Below, piece after piece: positions 8,633-16,488 of a stretch of 49,023 bases of DNA. Every line of letters begins with the position of its first letter. The first letter of the stretch is position 1. This DNA is from an uncultured Desulfatiglans sp. (GTDB lineage: Bacteria; Desulfobacterota; DSM-4660; Desulfatiglandales; Desulfatiglandaceae), in the NCBI GenBank assembly GCA_900498135.1, contig LR026961.1, positions 3,256,463 to 3,305,485 on the forward strand. The letters run 5' to 3'. Under the pieces are notes generated by a model. It was not told where the DNA came from and made no database searches. It saw only the letters and a program-made list of their open reading frames with translations. A program made the position numbers and the translations under genes.

Positions 8633-8738
8633 GCTTAAACCGCGTTTTTGGGGCGAAAATGGTGTGTTTAAGCTGAAAAAATGACCTGTTATAGCGTTTT
8701 ATACCAATGAAAAGAGCGGCTTACCTTGGTCCGACCCC
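8633..8738 (-). repeat. GGTCSGACC element, copy 4 (reverse), inside the hisHF 3' end
   Basis: About 106 bp, starting GCTTAAACCGCG and ending CCTTGGTCCGACCCC. The minus-strand hisHF gene enters it and ends GVGPR-stop on the element's own TAA (8721-8723). Together with copy 3 it forms the inverted pair around the RAYT gene. Confidence 0.9.
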
Positions 8739-10307
8739 ACGGATTTCGACTTTGGATTGGAGGTGGCGTTTGACGGCGGCGATGGGGACGTCTTCGCGGT
8801 GGAAGATACCGGCGGCCAGGGCCGATTCGACCTTTGTGCGGGTGAAGACCTCCAGGAAGTGCTCGGCGCTGCCGGCGCCGCTAGAGGCGATCACCGGGAT
8901 GGTTACGGCGCCTTTGACGGCGTTGATGAGTTCGATGTCGAACCCGAGGTGGGTGCCGTCCCGGTCGATGCAGTTCAGGAGGATCTCCCCCGCACCCAAC
9001 TCTTCACATGCGCGCGCCAGGGTCACCGCATCGACCTCCCGCCCCTCGCGGCCGCCTTTGATGGTGCACTGGTACCAGCAGAAGCGCTCGCCGCCCGGGC
9101 CGGGGGTTGCGGTTTCGATGACGTGGTGTCTCACCTCTTCAGGGGATCGGACATAGACGCGCCGAGGGTCGATTGAGATGACGACGGCCTGGCTGCCATA
9201 AACCCGCGCGATTTCCTCGATGGCGCTCCGGCCCGTTTTCCGCCGTTCCTTCAGGTAGGCCTCGACGATCAGAACGGCGTCGCTGCCGATGGAAACCTTG
9301 TCAGCGCCCGAGCGGAAATACTCGGAGGCCACTTCGAGGGATGAGTAGCGGCGGCCGTTCTCGTCCGTGTAGTCCCGAATTCCTCCCCCGATGGTGAGCG
9401 GCACGAAGACATTCAGGGATGTCTGCCGGAGCACCTCCAGCATCGGCATGTCTTCGAGCGGGAAGTCCCGGAAGCCCGTGATGTTGAGGAAGGTGATCTC
9501 GTCGGCGCCATCCTCGTAATAGCGCCGCGCCAGCTCCACGGGCTTACCGAGGTTCCGCACCGCACCCTCCTCGCGGACGTCGTAACGGTCCCCCTTCGTG
9601 ACTACCAGGTCTCCGCGGTCGTCGCTGCGCACATCCAGGCAGGCGATGATCCGTTTGGCGAGCCGCGTGCTCGCCGATCGTCCGGAAAGCTCGGGGAGCG
9701 CCGGGCGCGCGCATTCGAGGAAGTTTCTCAGGATCCTGAGGCCGTCCTTTCCGCTCTTTTCAGGGTGAAACTGCGTGGCGATGACGTTTCCCTGCTGGAT
9801 GCTGCTGACAAAGGGGATTCCGTAATCGGTGCGGGTCAGAACCACCGATTCGTCCCGGGGCACGACGTGGTATGAGTGGACGAAATAGAATTTTTCGTCG
9901 CCGCGCAGGCCGCTCAGAATGGTCGAAGACTGCAGAGCTCTGAACCCGTTCCAGCCGATGTGAGGAACCGCGAGGTCGACATCGAAGCGCCGGACCCTCC
10001 CGGGGATGATGCCGAGCCCCGGCACCCCGGGCGCCTCTTCGCTCCCCTCGAACAAGGCCTGCAGGCCGAGGCATATGCCGAGGAAAGGCCGTCCGGCGCG
10101 GAGGTAAGCGCGCAGGGGTTCGATGAGGTCCTTTTCCTCGAGCGTCCGGATCATGTTGGCAAAATGTCCTACGCCCGGGAATATCAGGCGCTCCGCAGCG
10201 AGCAGGTCTGCGCCGTTCCGAACGATCCGGACGCTTTCTCCGAGTTTCTCGATGGCGTTTATCACACTGCGCACGTTTCCTGCGCCGTAGTCCAGAAAAG
10301 TGATCAT
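8721..10307 (-). CDS. hisHF: Bifunctional imidazole glycerol phosphate synthase, HisH-HisF fusion
   Basis: A 528-residue protein fusing the glutamine amidotransferase HisH (about residues 1-200) to the cyclase HisF (about 215-520). IGP synthase converts PRFAR plus glutamine-derived ammonia to imidazole glycerol phosphate and AICAR in histidine synthesis. Glutaminase residues are present: Cys79 in GICLGLQ, and His181 and Glu183 in FHPEKSG. The cyclase part has IIACLDVRSDD and NCIDRDGT with the two catalytic Asp. The cyclase carries insertions typical of the eukaryotic HIS7 type (LVVTKGDRYDVRE, NITGFRDFPL, GGREGREVDA, SSGAGSAEHF). Bacterial HisH and HisF are usually separate proteins. No other his gene is nearby. 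The last five residues (GVGPR) and the stop come from element copy 4, so the natural C-terminus is slightly altered, probably harmlessly. Confidence 0.95.
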   Translation of the reverse strand: MITFLDYGAGNVRSVINAIEKLGESVRIVRNGADLLAAERLIFPGVGHFANMIRTLEEKDLIEPLRAYLRAGRPFLGICLGLQALFEGSEEAPGVPGLGIIPGRVRRFDVDLAVPHIGWNGFRALQSSTILSGLRGDEKFYFVHSYHVVPRDESVVLTRTDYGIPFVSSIQQGNVIATQFHPEKSGKDGLRILRNFLECARPALPELSGRSASTRLAKRIIACLDVRSDDRGDLVVTKGDRYDVREEGAVRNLGKPVELARRYYEDGADEITFLNITGFRDFPLEDMPMLEVLRQTSLNVFVPLTIGGGIRDYTDENGRRYSSLEVASEYFRSGADKVSIGSDAVLIVEAYLKERRKTGRSAIEEIARVYGSQAVVISIDPRRVYVRSPEEVRHHVIETATPGPGGERFCWYQCTIKGGREGREVDAVTLARACEELGAGEILLNCIDRDGTHLGFDIELINAVKGAVTIPVIASSGAGSAEHFLEVFTRTKVESALAAGIFHREDVPIAAVKRHLQSKVEIRGVGPR

Positions 10308-10441
10308 CGTTCCGTCCTTGAGTTGAGATCAGAAAGATATAAAGCATCCGGTGGCCGGAGGCAAGCGTCCGAATGGCCGCAATTGGAAAAAGAAATGCGT
10401 TTGCCTGGGCCTCTCGGAAGCGGCGGGATTCAGCTTTCGGG

Positions 10442-11251
10442 CTACCGAAGAGACCGCCAGGTCCCCCGCTCCAGGAAGCTGCCTTCCACGTTGTCCTCCA
10501 TCTCGAGAAACATTTTCCAGGGCATGGCGAACGAGAGATACTCCGCCCCCAGGAGCTTGCGGACATATTTTCTGGCCGATATGTCCGTCAGTCCTACGAC
10601 GGCCCGGGGGTTGGCGGACTCGGCCTCCTTGAACGGCAGGATGCCGATGGTCTGGCACCCGGCGGCCCAGGGGATGGCGACGTTTTCGATGCCTTCCCTC
10701 GCGTAGTTGGCCAGGATCACCAAGGCCGAGATCTGATCCGGGTTGGCGGCGAAGACCACGGTCTCCGGCGTTTCGAGGGCGGGATCGGTTGCCGGGAGAG
10801 GCTTGAAGAGCAGATATTTCGAACCGGTGTCCCGCATGGGAAGTACATCCAAGAATTGTTCCACCAGCTCAGGGGTTTTTACATACCCCTCGCCCTCGAG
10901 GAATTCGTCCATGAATGCCTTCCCCGCGGAGGCTTCCAGCGCGCGGGCGACTTCCTTGCCCTTGTCCGAATGGATATTGCCGGAAGACAGGAAATGGGCG
11001 AAGCACTCGACCCCGCCGGGAAACTGAAGGTAGGCGTTCCCGAACCCGAGCCCCACGCCCCCGCCCCAACAGCCGTAGGTTTCCTTGTCGAACGCGGCTG
11101 TCTTGCCTCTCGCGGCGTTGGCGAACATGAACATCACGCATCCCCATTTCCCCTTCTTGAACTGCAGGGCGTTCTCGGGTTTCCGATCGGCCAGGATCAC
11201 GGCGACCGGGTTGTACTTGAGGCCGATGGCCTTGGCGATTTTCGATTCCAT
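10442..11251 (-). CDS. DUF169 family protein (first copy)
   Basis: A 269-residue cytoplasmic protein with no signal peptide. The start at 11251 is preceded by AGGAG at good spacing; upstream in-frame codons to 11320 lack a ribosome site. It shows the DUF169 pattern: a start KIAKAIGLKYNPVAVILAD, then KKGKWGCVMFMFANAARGKTAAFDKETYGCWGGGVGLGFG, and later PETVVFAANPDQISALVILANYAREG and VAIPWAAGCQTI. Conserved Cys residues (WGC, YGCWGG, AAGCQT) could hold metal or a cofactor. The family is common in strict anaerobes and its biochemical role is not established. It is divergent from the second DUF169 gene at 11484 and may share a promoter region with it. Confidence 0.85.
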   Translation of the reverse strand: MESKIAKAIGLKYNPVAVILADRKPENALQFKKGKWGCVMFMFANAARGKTAAFDKETYGCWGGGVGLGFGNAYLQFPGGVECFAHFLSSGNIHSDKGKEVARALEASAGKAFMDEFLEGEGYVKTPELVEQFLDVLPMRDTGSKYLLFKPLPATDPALETPETVVFAANPDQISALVILANYAREGIENVAIPWAAGCQTIGILPFKEAESANPRAVVGLTDISARKYVRKLLGAEYLSFAMPWKMFLEMEDNVEGSFLERGTWRSLR

Positions 11252-11483
11252 GAAACATCTCCTATTCCATTTGAATTCGCATTGCGGTTGCATCTGTTTG
11301 ATCGTCGGGTTCTCCTTCAAAAGAATATATTATATAGTATCCATCTGTGGAAATGATTTCCCGGTAGAACCCGGTTTCCAATCCTCATTCGCGGATGGAA
11401 ACCCTATAGTAGCGCTCCGGAAAAGCATCCGGCGCGGCAGCTTATGTCCAGAACTCTCTTCGAATGAAAGGAGCAGGGGAGCG
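11252..11483. promoter_or_regulatory. Divergent promoter region between two DUF169 genes
   Basis: A gap of 232 bp with outward-facing genes on both sides. It holds the AT-rich stretch AATATATTATATAG near 11325-11338, a plausible -10 region. No clear operator palindrome was found. Confidence 0.4.
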
Positions 11484-12275
11484 ATGAACGAGTGGATAGA
11501 GATGGGGCGGAAGCTCAGGGAGCGGATCAATCCGTCCACCATGCCCGTGGCGGTGAGCTTCCTGGCGAAGGAGGACCAGATCCCTCAGAAGGCCCGCAGG
11601 CCGCTGCGCGACCTCGGTGTGAAAATGGCCCCGTGCCAGGGGGCTGCTATGGCGCGGCTCTATGGGTGGACGGTCGCGTTCACACGCGTAGATGTCGGCT
11701 GCGCGATCGCCGCGCACACCTACGGGTGGGAGAGAGTGGGCGATCCGGCCGGACCCGTTGATTTTTTCACCCGCATGAACTATGCGGCGAACGATGCATC
11801 CGCCGTCCGGATGTTCGAGGGGTTTCGCCTGCTCGAAGCGGAGCACGATCCCATCGTTCTGTATTCTCCGCTCGAGAAGGCCGTCATGCCGCCCGACGTG
11901 GTGCTCGTCTACGTCAACCCGGCGCAGTTGATGCGCCTGATCCACGGGTGCACGTTCCTGAGCGGCGAACCCATCCAGGGATCTTTTTCGGGCCGGGCGG
12001 CTTCTTGCACGGAAGGGGTCATCGGCGCCTGGCTAGACCAGGATGCGAAGGTCGTGGTGCCGGGAAACGGCGACCGTGTGTGGGCCGCCTGCCAGGACCA
12101 TGAGATGGTGATGGCCATCCATGCCGCGCGCCTGGCGGAGCTGGTAGAAGGGCTTGAGAGGACGCACGAAAAAGGCATCCGGTATCCTGTTCCCGCGTAT
12201 ATGCGGTTTCAGCCCGAGGTCGCCTTTTCGACGCCCCTGGCAGACATATTCAAGGGACGCAAGGAGAGGCCGTGA
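11484..12275 (+). CDS. DUF169 family protein (second copy)
   Basis: A 263-residue protein starting at the ATG at 11484, preceded by AAAGGAG and GGGGAG. It is related to the gene at 10442-11251 but diverged: MNEWIEMGRKLRERINPSTMPVAVSFL, VKMAPCQGAAMARLYGWTV, DVGCAIAAHTYGW, then PDVVLVYVNPAQLMRLIHG, SFSGRAASCTEGVIG and VVVPGNGDRVWAACQDHEMV. The Cys at CQG, VGC, SCTEG and AACQD recur in the family. No signal peptide or membrane segment is present. Function is unknown; the family is frequent in anaerobes. A gene for a small Cys-rich protein with an internal UGA follows 100 bp downstream on the same strand. Confidence 0.85.
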   Translation: MNEWIEMGRKLRERINPSTMPVAVSFLAKEDQIPQKARRPLRDLGVKMAPCQGAAMARLYGWTVAFTRVDVGCAIAAHTYGWERVGDPAGPVDFFTRMNYAANDASAVRMFEGFRLLEAEHDPIVLYSPLEKAVMPPDVVLVYVNPAQLMRLIHGCTFLSGEPIQGSFSGRAASCTEGVIGAWLDQDAKVVVPGNGDRVWAACQDHEMVMAIHAARLAELVEGLERTHEKGIRYPVPAYMRFQPEVAFSTPLADIFKGRKERP

Positions 12276-12375
12276 GGCCATTGAGCGCGACGGGCAACGC
12301 ATTATAAATGATAAACAATAAAACAGGGCAATGATTGGATCGCATTCTTGATCCGAGCAAAGGAAGGTCGAAGGC

Positions 12376-12579
12376 GTGGAAAAGGAGCCCAAACTGACGT
12401 GCCGTCGCTGCGGGGCCGCTGCAGAGATCGTCGGCCGCTGAGCGGCGGCCAGGGTGGTCTGCAGGTCCTGCGGATGGGAGGCCTCGGCCTCGTCGTGCCG
12501 GGATGACATCGAACGGTGGAAGGAGTGCGTCTGGGACTGGTTCGTCTCGGGGGATCCTTCGCATGAGCCGCACGATTGA
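12376..12579 (+). pseudogene. Small zinc-ribbon frame interrupted by one UGA codon
   Basis: From the GTG at 12376 (AGGAAGG upstream) to the TGA at 12577-12579 the frame encodes 67 codons, with a single internal TGA at 12439-12441. The first part reads VEKEPKLTCRRCGAAAEIVGR, and after the TGA it continues AAARVVCRSCGWEASAS, ending in WKECVWDWFVSGDPSHEPHD. Two CxxC pairs flank the TGA, so this is a typical small zinc ribbon. Codon use stays gene-like on both sides. Either a point mutation has killed the gene, or the UGA is read through, for example as selenocysteine. A short stem GCCGC/GCGGC brackets the TGA itself, but no convincing downstream SECIS loop can be proven by eye. Confidence 0.55.
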
Positions 12580-12741
12580 TCCTTCGGGCTGCGTCATTCC
12601 CGTCCTTTGCTGTGGCACCGACCCCGGAAACTGCGTCATGCCCCTTGACAGATGAAGGCGATTGCAGAATAAGACAGGAGCAGAACGTCAGCCCACCCAT
12701 GCCGGATGGCTGGCGCTGCCCAACGCACGCACGGGAGAACC

Positions 12742-15700
12742 ATGAAAAACGCGATCAAACAACTGTGGCTCGTCGTTGCCCTCATTGCTGCGGCTTCCTC
12801 GATCCTGCTGTTCTCAGACCGTGAACAGCGCGTGCAGGATGGGAGCCGCCGGACGCGCACCTACCCCGCGCTCGCGGTCATGCAGCTCACTTCGACGCCT
12901 CTCCTGGACGACCACATCACCGGGATCCTCTACCGGCTGAAGGAGCGGGGCTTCTGCGCGCCCGGCAACCGGAACATCCGTCTCTTCAATGCGCATGGGG
13001 ATGTCAGCACAGCCAACGCCATCGCCCGGGAAATCGCCAACGGACCCTATGAACTCGTCATCACCTCGAGCACCGTCGCTCTGCAGACCTTTTCCAAGGC
13101 CAATCTCACGCGGAAGAAGACCCACGTGTTCGGTGCCGTCACCGACCCTTACGGCGCCGGTGTCGGCATCGAGGGTCCGGAGCCGCAGCAGCACCCGCCC
13201 TACATGGCGGGCATCGGCACGTTCCAGCCCGTCCGGCGCGCCATTCAGATCGCGCATGACATGAACCCGGCTCTAGAACGCCTCGGAGTGGTCTGGAACC
13301 CGGGCGAACGGTGCTCGGAGGCCTGCCTCGTCCAGGCCCGCGACATCTGCCGCGACCTGGGGATCGATCTCGTCGAAGCGGTTGCCGCCAACACCTCCGA
13401 GGTCTCCGAGGCCGCCCGCTCATTGATGACCAAGAAGCCGGACGCCGTCTGGATCGGGGGGGACACCGTGGCCAACGCATCCATCCGGCTCATCATCAGC
13501 CTCGCCGACGAGGCCGGCATCCCCGTCTTCACCAATGATCCGACCGACGCCGAAAAGGGTGCGCTGTTCGGGATGGGGGCCGACTACTTCACCGTCGGCC
13601 GCTACACGGCCGACATCGCGGCGGACATCCTCGAAGGAAAAAGCCCGTCGGCCTTCCGTATCGAGAATGTCATTCCGGACATGCTTCGCCTCAATCGGGA
13701 GGTCCTGGCAAGACTGGGCGGACAGTGGTCCCTCGCGCCCTCCGTTCAAGCACTCCTGGAAGAGCAGGGCGGAGGCCCCGACGCAAGACCCGCCGGTCCA
13801 GAGACCGGCAAGTCGTATCACATTGGCCTGAGTTATTTCGTTCCCGCCCCCATTTTCGACATGGCCATCAACGGTTTCAAGGACGGCATGCGGGACCTGG
13901 GCTTCGTGGAAGGAGACAACCTGACCCTGTCGGCCCAGCACGCCAACGGCGACATGTCTTTCCTGAATCAGACGACGGCCGACCTCCTGCGTCAGCGGCC
14001 GGACGTGCTCGTCGTCATGACCACGGCCTGCCTCAGCAGCGCCATCGCCCAGACCGGGAGGGACACGAACATCGTTTTCGGCATCGTCTCCGCGCCGCTC
14101 GAAGGCGGCGCGGGAAAAAGCTTCGATGACCACCTGCCCAACGTGACCGGGATCGTTCAGTTGATGCCTGCCGAAGAACTATTCGTGTGGGCGCGCAGGC
14201 TGTTTCCGGAGGCCGGACGCATCGGCGCGCTCTTCAACCCCTCGGAGCCCAACTCGCTCAAAGAGGTGGACAACCTCAAGCGGATCCTGGACGGCTGCCG
14301 GATTGAATTCGTGACCGTCGCGGTCAACCACCCGAGCGAAGTTCCCGAGGGGATGCGCGGACTCCTGGCGAAAGGCGTCGATCTCGTGTTCGCCATGGGC
14401 GACAACACGATCGTAAACGCAATGCCCGCCATCACGAAGGCCTGCCGCGCGGAGGGCATCCCGGTCATCGCCGAGGACGTCTCGCTCATGGGAACGGGGG
14501 CCGTCCTGTCCTGTGCGCCCGGCCCCTACGACTACGGCCGGGAGATCGCCGCCCTGACCGCGCGGGTTCTCTTGGGGGAGTCCCCCGCCGGCATCCCCTT
14601 CGCCCCGTGCGAAAAGAACGAGCTGGCCCTCGATCTGGCTGCGGCGCGGGAGGCGGGCGTCACCGTCCCGTTCGAACTCCTCGAGCGGGCCGACCGGTTT
14701 TTCCATGTCCGTTCGAGCGGAGAGGCCCCGGCGACGCTCGCTCTGGTCAACCTCGTGGAGAACCCCGCCCTCGACCAGGCCATCCAGGGTGTCAAAACCG
14801 CCTTGTCCGAGATGGGTCTGCGCGACGGGGTCGACTTCCGGATGAGGTCCTACTGCGCGCAAGGCGACATGTCTCAGCTGCCGCAGATCCTGGACAGGGT
14901 GCGGATGGACAAACCCGAGGTGATCGTCACCGTTTCTTCCCCTGTCCTCATCGCTGCCGTTCAGAAGCGTTTCGAGTGCCCCCTCGTTTTCACGGTTGCG
15001 AGCGACCCGAACGAACTCGGCCTCTTCAAGGACGGCCGTCCCGGCAACGTGTGTGGCGTCCACGACGATCCCCCGCTGGATCAGGTGCTCGAGATGGCGA
15101 GACGGCACGATCCGGCCCTCGGCGCCGTAGCGATCATTTACGACCCGTCCCAGATGAACGCCCTGATCTCCGTGAAGCGGCTCAGGAAGGCCTGCGAGGA
15201 GCAGCGCGTCCGCATTCTCGAGGCCACGGCGTCCACCGTCTCCGAACTGTCGATGGCCACGCAGGCGGTCATCGACCGCGGCGCCCGGGCGATCGTCCTT
15301 TCGGCGGACAATCTGGTCACGACGGGGTTCAAGGCGATCCTGAAGGTGGCCCAGGCCGCCGGCGTCCCGATCTACGTCACCGATATGGCGCTGATCGCTG
15401 AAGGGGCGAGCGGCGGTGTAGGGGACAGTTATTTCGAGTGGGGGCGGCAGTCCGGTCGCCTGGCTGCGAAGGTCCTGGCCGGTGTGTCTCCCTCCCGGCT
15501 GCCGGTTCGGCCCACCGCGGCCCACTCGCGCGTCGAGCCGGTGGAAAAGACCGTCTCCGGAGGCAGGACGCCCTTCAAGCTCCGCCTCGTCCTCTACTGC
15601 GAGACGTACTCGTCGGAGCACTGCCGCAACGGGCTCCTCGACGGGCTCAAGAAGGCCGGCCTCGTCGAAAACCGGGACTATACGCTGCGCGAGTTCAACG

Positions 15701-16473
15701 CCCAGGGGGATATGTCGACCCTTTCGAGCATCATGACGGCCGTCAGGGCGGACCGCGTCGACCTGCTCATGGCGGTGTCGACGCCGACCCTGCAGGCGGC
15801 GCTGCGCCAGGCCGGTCCTGAGACGAAGATCGTTTTTACGGGGGTGGGGGACGGGGTCGCCGCCGGGGCGGGGAAGAGCGAGACGGATCACCTGCCGAAC
15901 GTGACCGGCATCACCACCCGTTCTCCCTTCGAGGGGATGGCCCGGATCGTCAGGGAGAGTCTGCCGGGGATCCGGCGGGCGGGGACGCTTTTCACCCCTG
16001 CCGAGGTCAACAGCGTATTCTACAAGGACGCGCTGGCCGAGGCCCTCGAAAAGGAGGGCATCGAACTGGTCTCCGTCCCGGTGACGAGCAGCGCCGAAGT
16101 GGCGCAGGGGGCCGTCGATCTGTGCGGCAAGGACATTCAGGCCCTGGTGCAGATCCCGGACAACCTGACCCGGCCCGGTTTCGCTCTGATCGCCCGCAAG
16201 GCCGGTGAAAGGGACCTGCCCGTCTTCGTGTTCGACACCGACCAGATGAAAGAGGGGGGTGTGGTGGCCCTTGCCCGGGATTATTACGACGCCGGGCTGG
16301 AGGCGGCCGAGATCGCCGTGCGCATCCTGCGCGGCGAAGATCCGAAAGACATCCCCTTCAGCAACACCCGTTCGGAGAAGCTGGTCGTCAATTCCGACCT
16401 GGTCCGTCGGTTCGGGCTCCATCTGAGCGCGGAAACAATGCAGAAGGCCGCTCTTTACCCCGCGTCCGATTGA
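12742..16473 (+). CDS. Giant ABC substrate-binding protein with four tandem ABC_sub_bind domains
   Basis: A 1243-residue protein, about four times the usual ~320 for this family (TrpX-like, COG2984). The start ATG at 12742 has GGGAG close upstream. Residues 7-26 form a hydrophobic signal/anchor without a lipobox, so the protein is probably tethered in the periplasm by its N-terminus. Four homologous domains follow at about 41-345, 357-650, 662-930 and 944-1225. A recurring motif marks them: NAHGDVS, HANGDMS, CAQGDMS and NAQGDMS. DHLPNVTGI recurs in domains 2 and 4. The domains are well diverged, so the duplication is old and ligands may differ. STAS, permease and ATPase genes follow in the same direction, making a complete importer. 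Ligand unknown; relatives bind aromatic amino acids, but that should not be assumed here. Confidence 0.9.
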   Translation: MKNAIKQLWLVVALIAAASSILLFSDREQRVQDGSRRTRTYPALAVMQLTSTPLLDDHITGILYRLKERGFCAPGNRNIRLFNAHGDVSTANAIAREIANGPYELVITSSTVALQTFSKANLTRKKTHVFGAVTDPYGAGVGIEGPEPQQHPPYMAGIGTFQPVRRAIQIAHDMNPALERLGVVWNPGERCSEACLVQARDICRDLGIDLVEAVAANTSEVSEAARSLMTKKPDAVWIGGDTVANASIRLIISLADEAGIPVFTNDPTDAEKGALFGMGADYFTVGRYTADIAADILEGKSPSAFRIENVIPDMLRLNREVLARLGGQWSLAPSVQALLEEQGGGPDARPAGPETGKSYHIGLSYFVPAPIFDMAINGFKDGMRDLGFVEGDNLTLSAQHANGDMSFLNQTTADLLRQRPDVLVVMTTACLSSAIAQTGRDTNIVFGIVSAPLEGGAGKSFDDHLPNVTGIVQLMPAEELFVWARRLFPEAGRIGALFNPSEPNSLKEVDNLKRILDGCRIEFVTVAVNHPSEVPEGMRGLLAKGVDLVFAMGDNTIVNAMPAITKACRAEGIPVIAEDVSLMGTGAVLSCAPGPYDYGREIAALTARVLLGESPAGIPFAPCEKNELALDLAAAREAGVTVPFELLERADRFFHVRSSGEAPATLALVNLVENPALDQAIQGVKTALSEMGLRDGVDFRMRSYCAQGDMSQLPQILDRVRMDKPEVIVTVSSPVLIAAVQKRFECPLVFTVASDPNELGLFKDGRPGNVCGVHDDPPLDQVLEMARRHDPALGAVAIIYDPSQMNALISVKRLRKACEEQRVRILEATASTVSELSMATQAVIDRGARAIVLSADNLVTTGFKAILKVAQAAGVPIYVTDMALIAEGASGGVGDSYFEWGRQSGRLAAKVLAGVSPSRLPVRPTAAHSRVEPVEKTVSGGRTPFKLRLVLYCETYSSEHCRNGLLDGLKKAGLVENRDYTLREFNAQGDMSTLSSIMTAVRADRVDLLMAVSTPTLQAALRQAGPETKIVFTGVGDGVAAGAGKSETDHLPNVTGITTRSPFEGMARIVRESLPGIRRAGTLFTPAEVNSVFYKDALAEALEKEGIELVSVPVTSSAEVAQGAVDLCGKDIQALVQIPDNLTRPGFALIARKAGERDLPVFVFDTDQMKEGGVVALARDYYDAGLEAAEIAVRILRGEDPKDIPFSNTRSEKLVVNSDLVRRFGLHLSAETMQKAALYPASD

Positions 16474-16488
16474 CCAGGAGGAGGTTCG

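Noticed and set aside
8034-8684. Short open frames between RAYT and hisHF
   Set aside because: No ribosome sites, no family resemblance, mutually overlapping. They are treated as debris.
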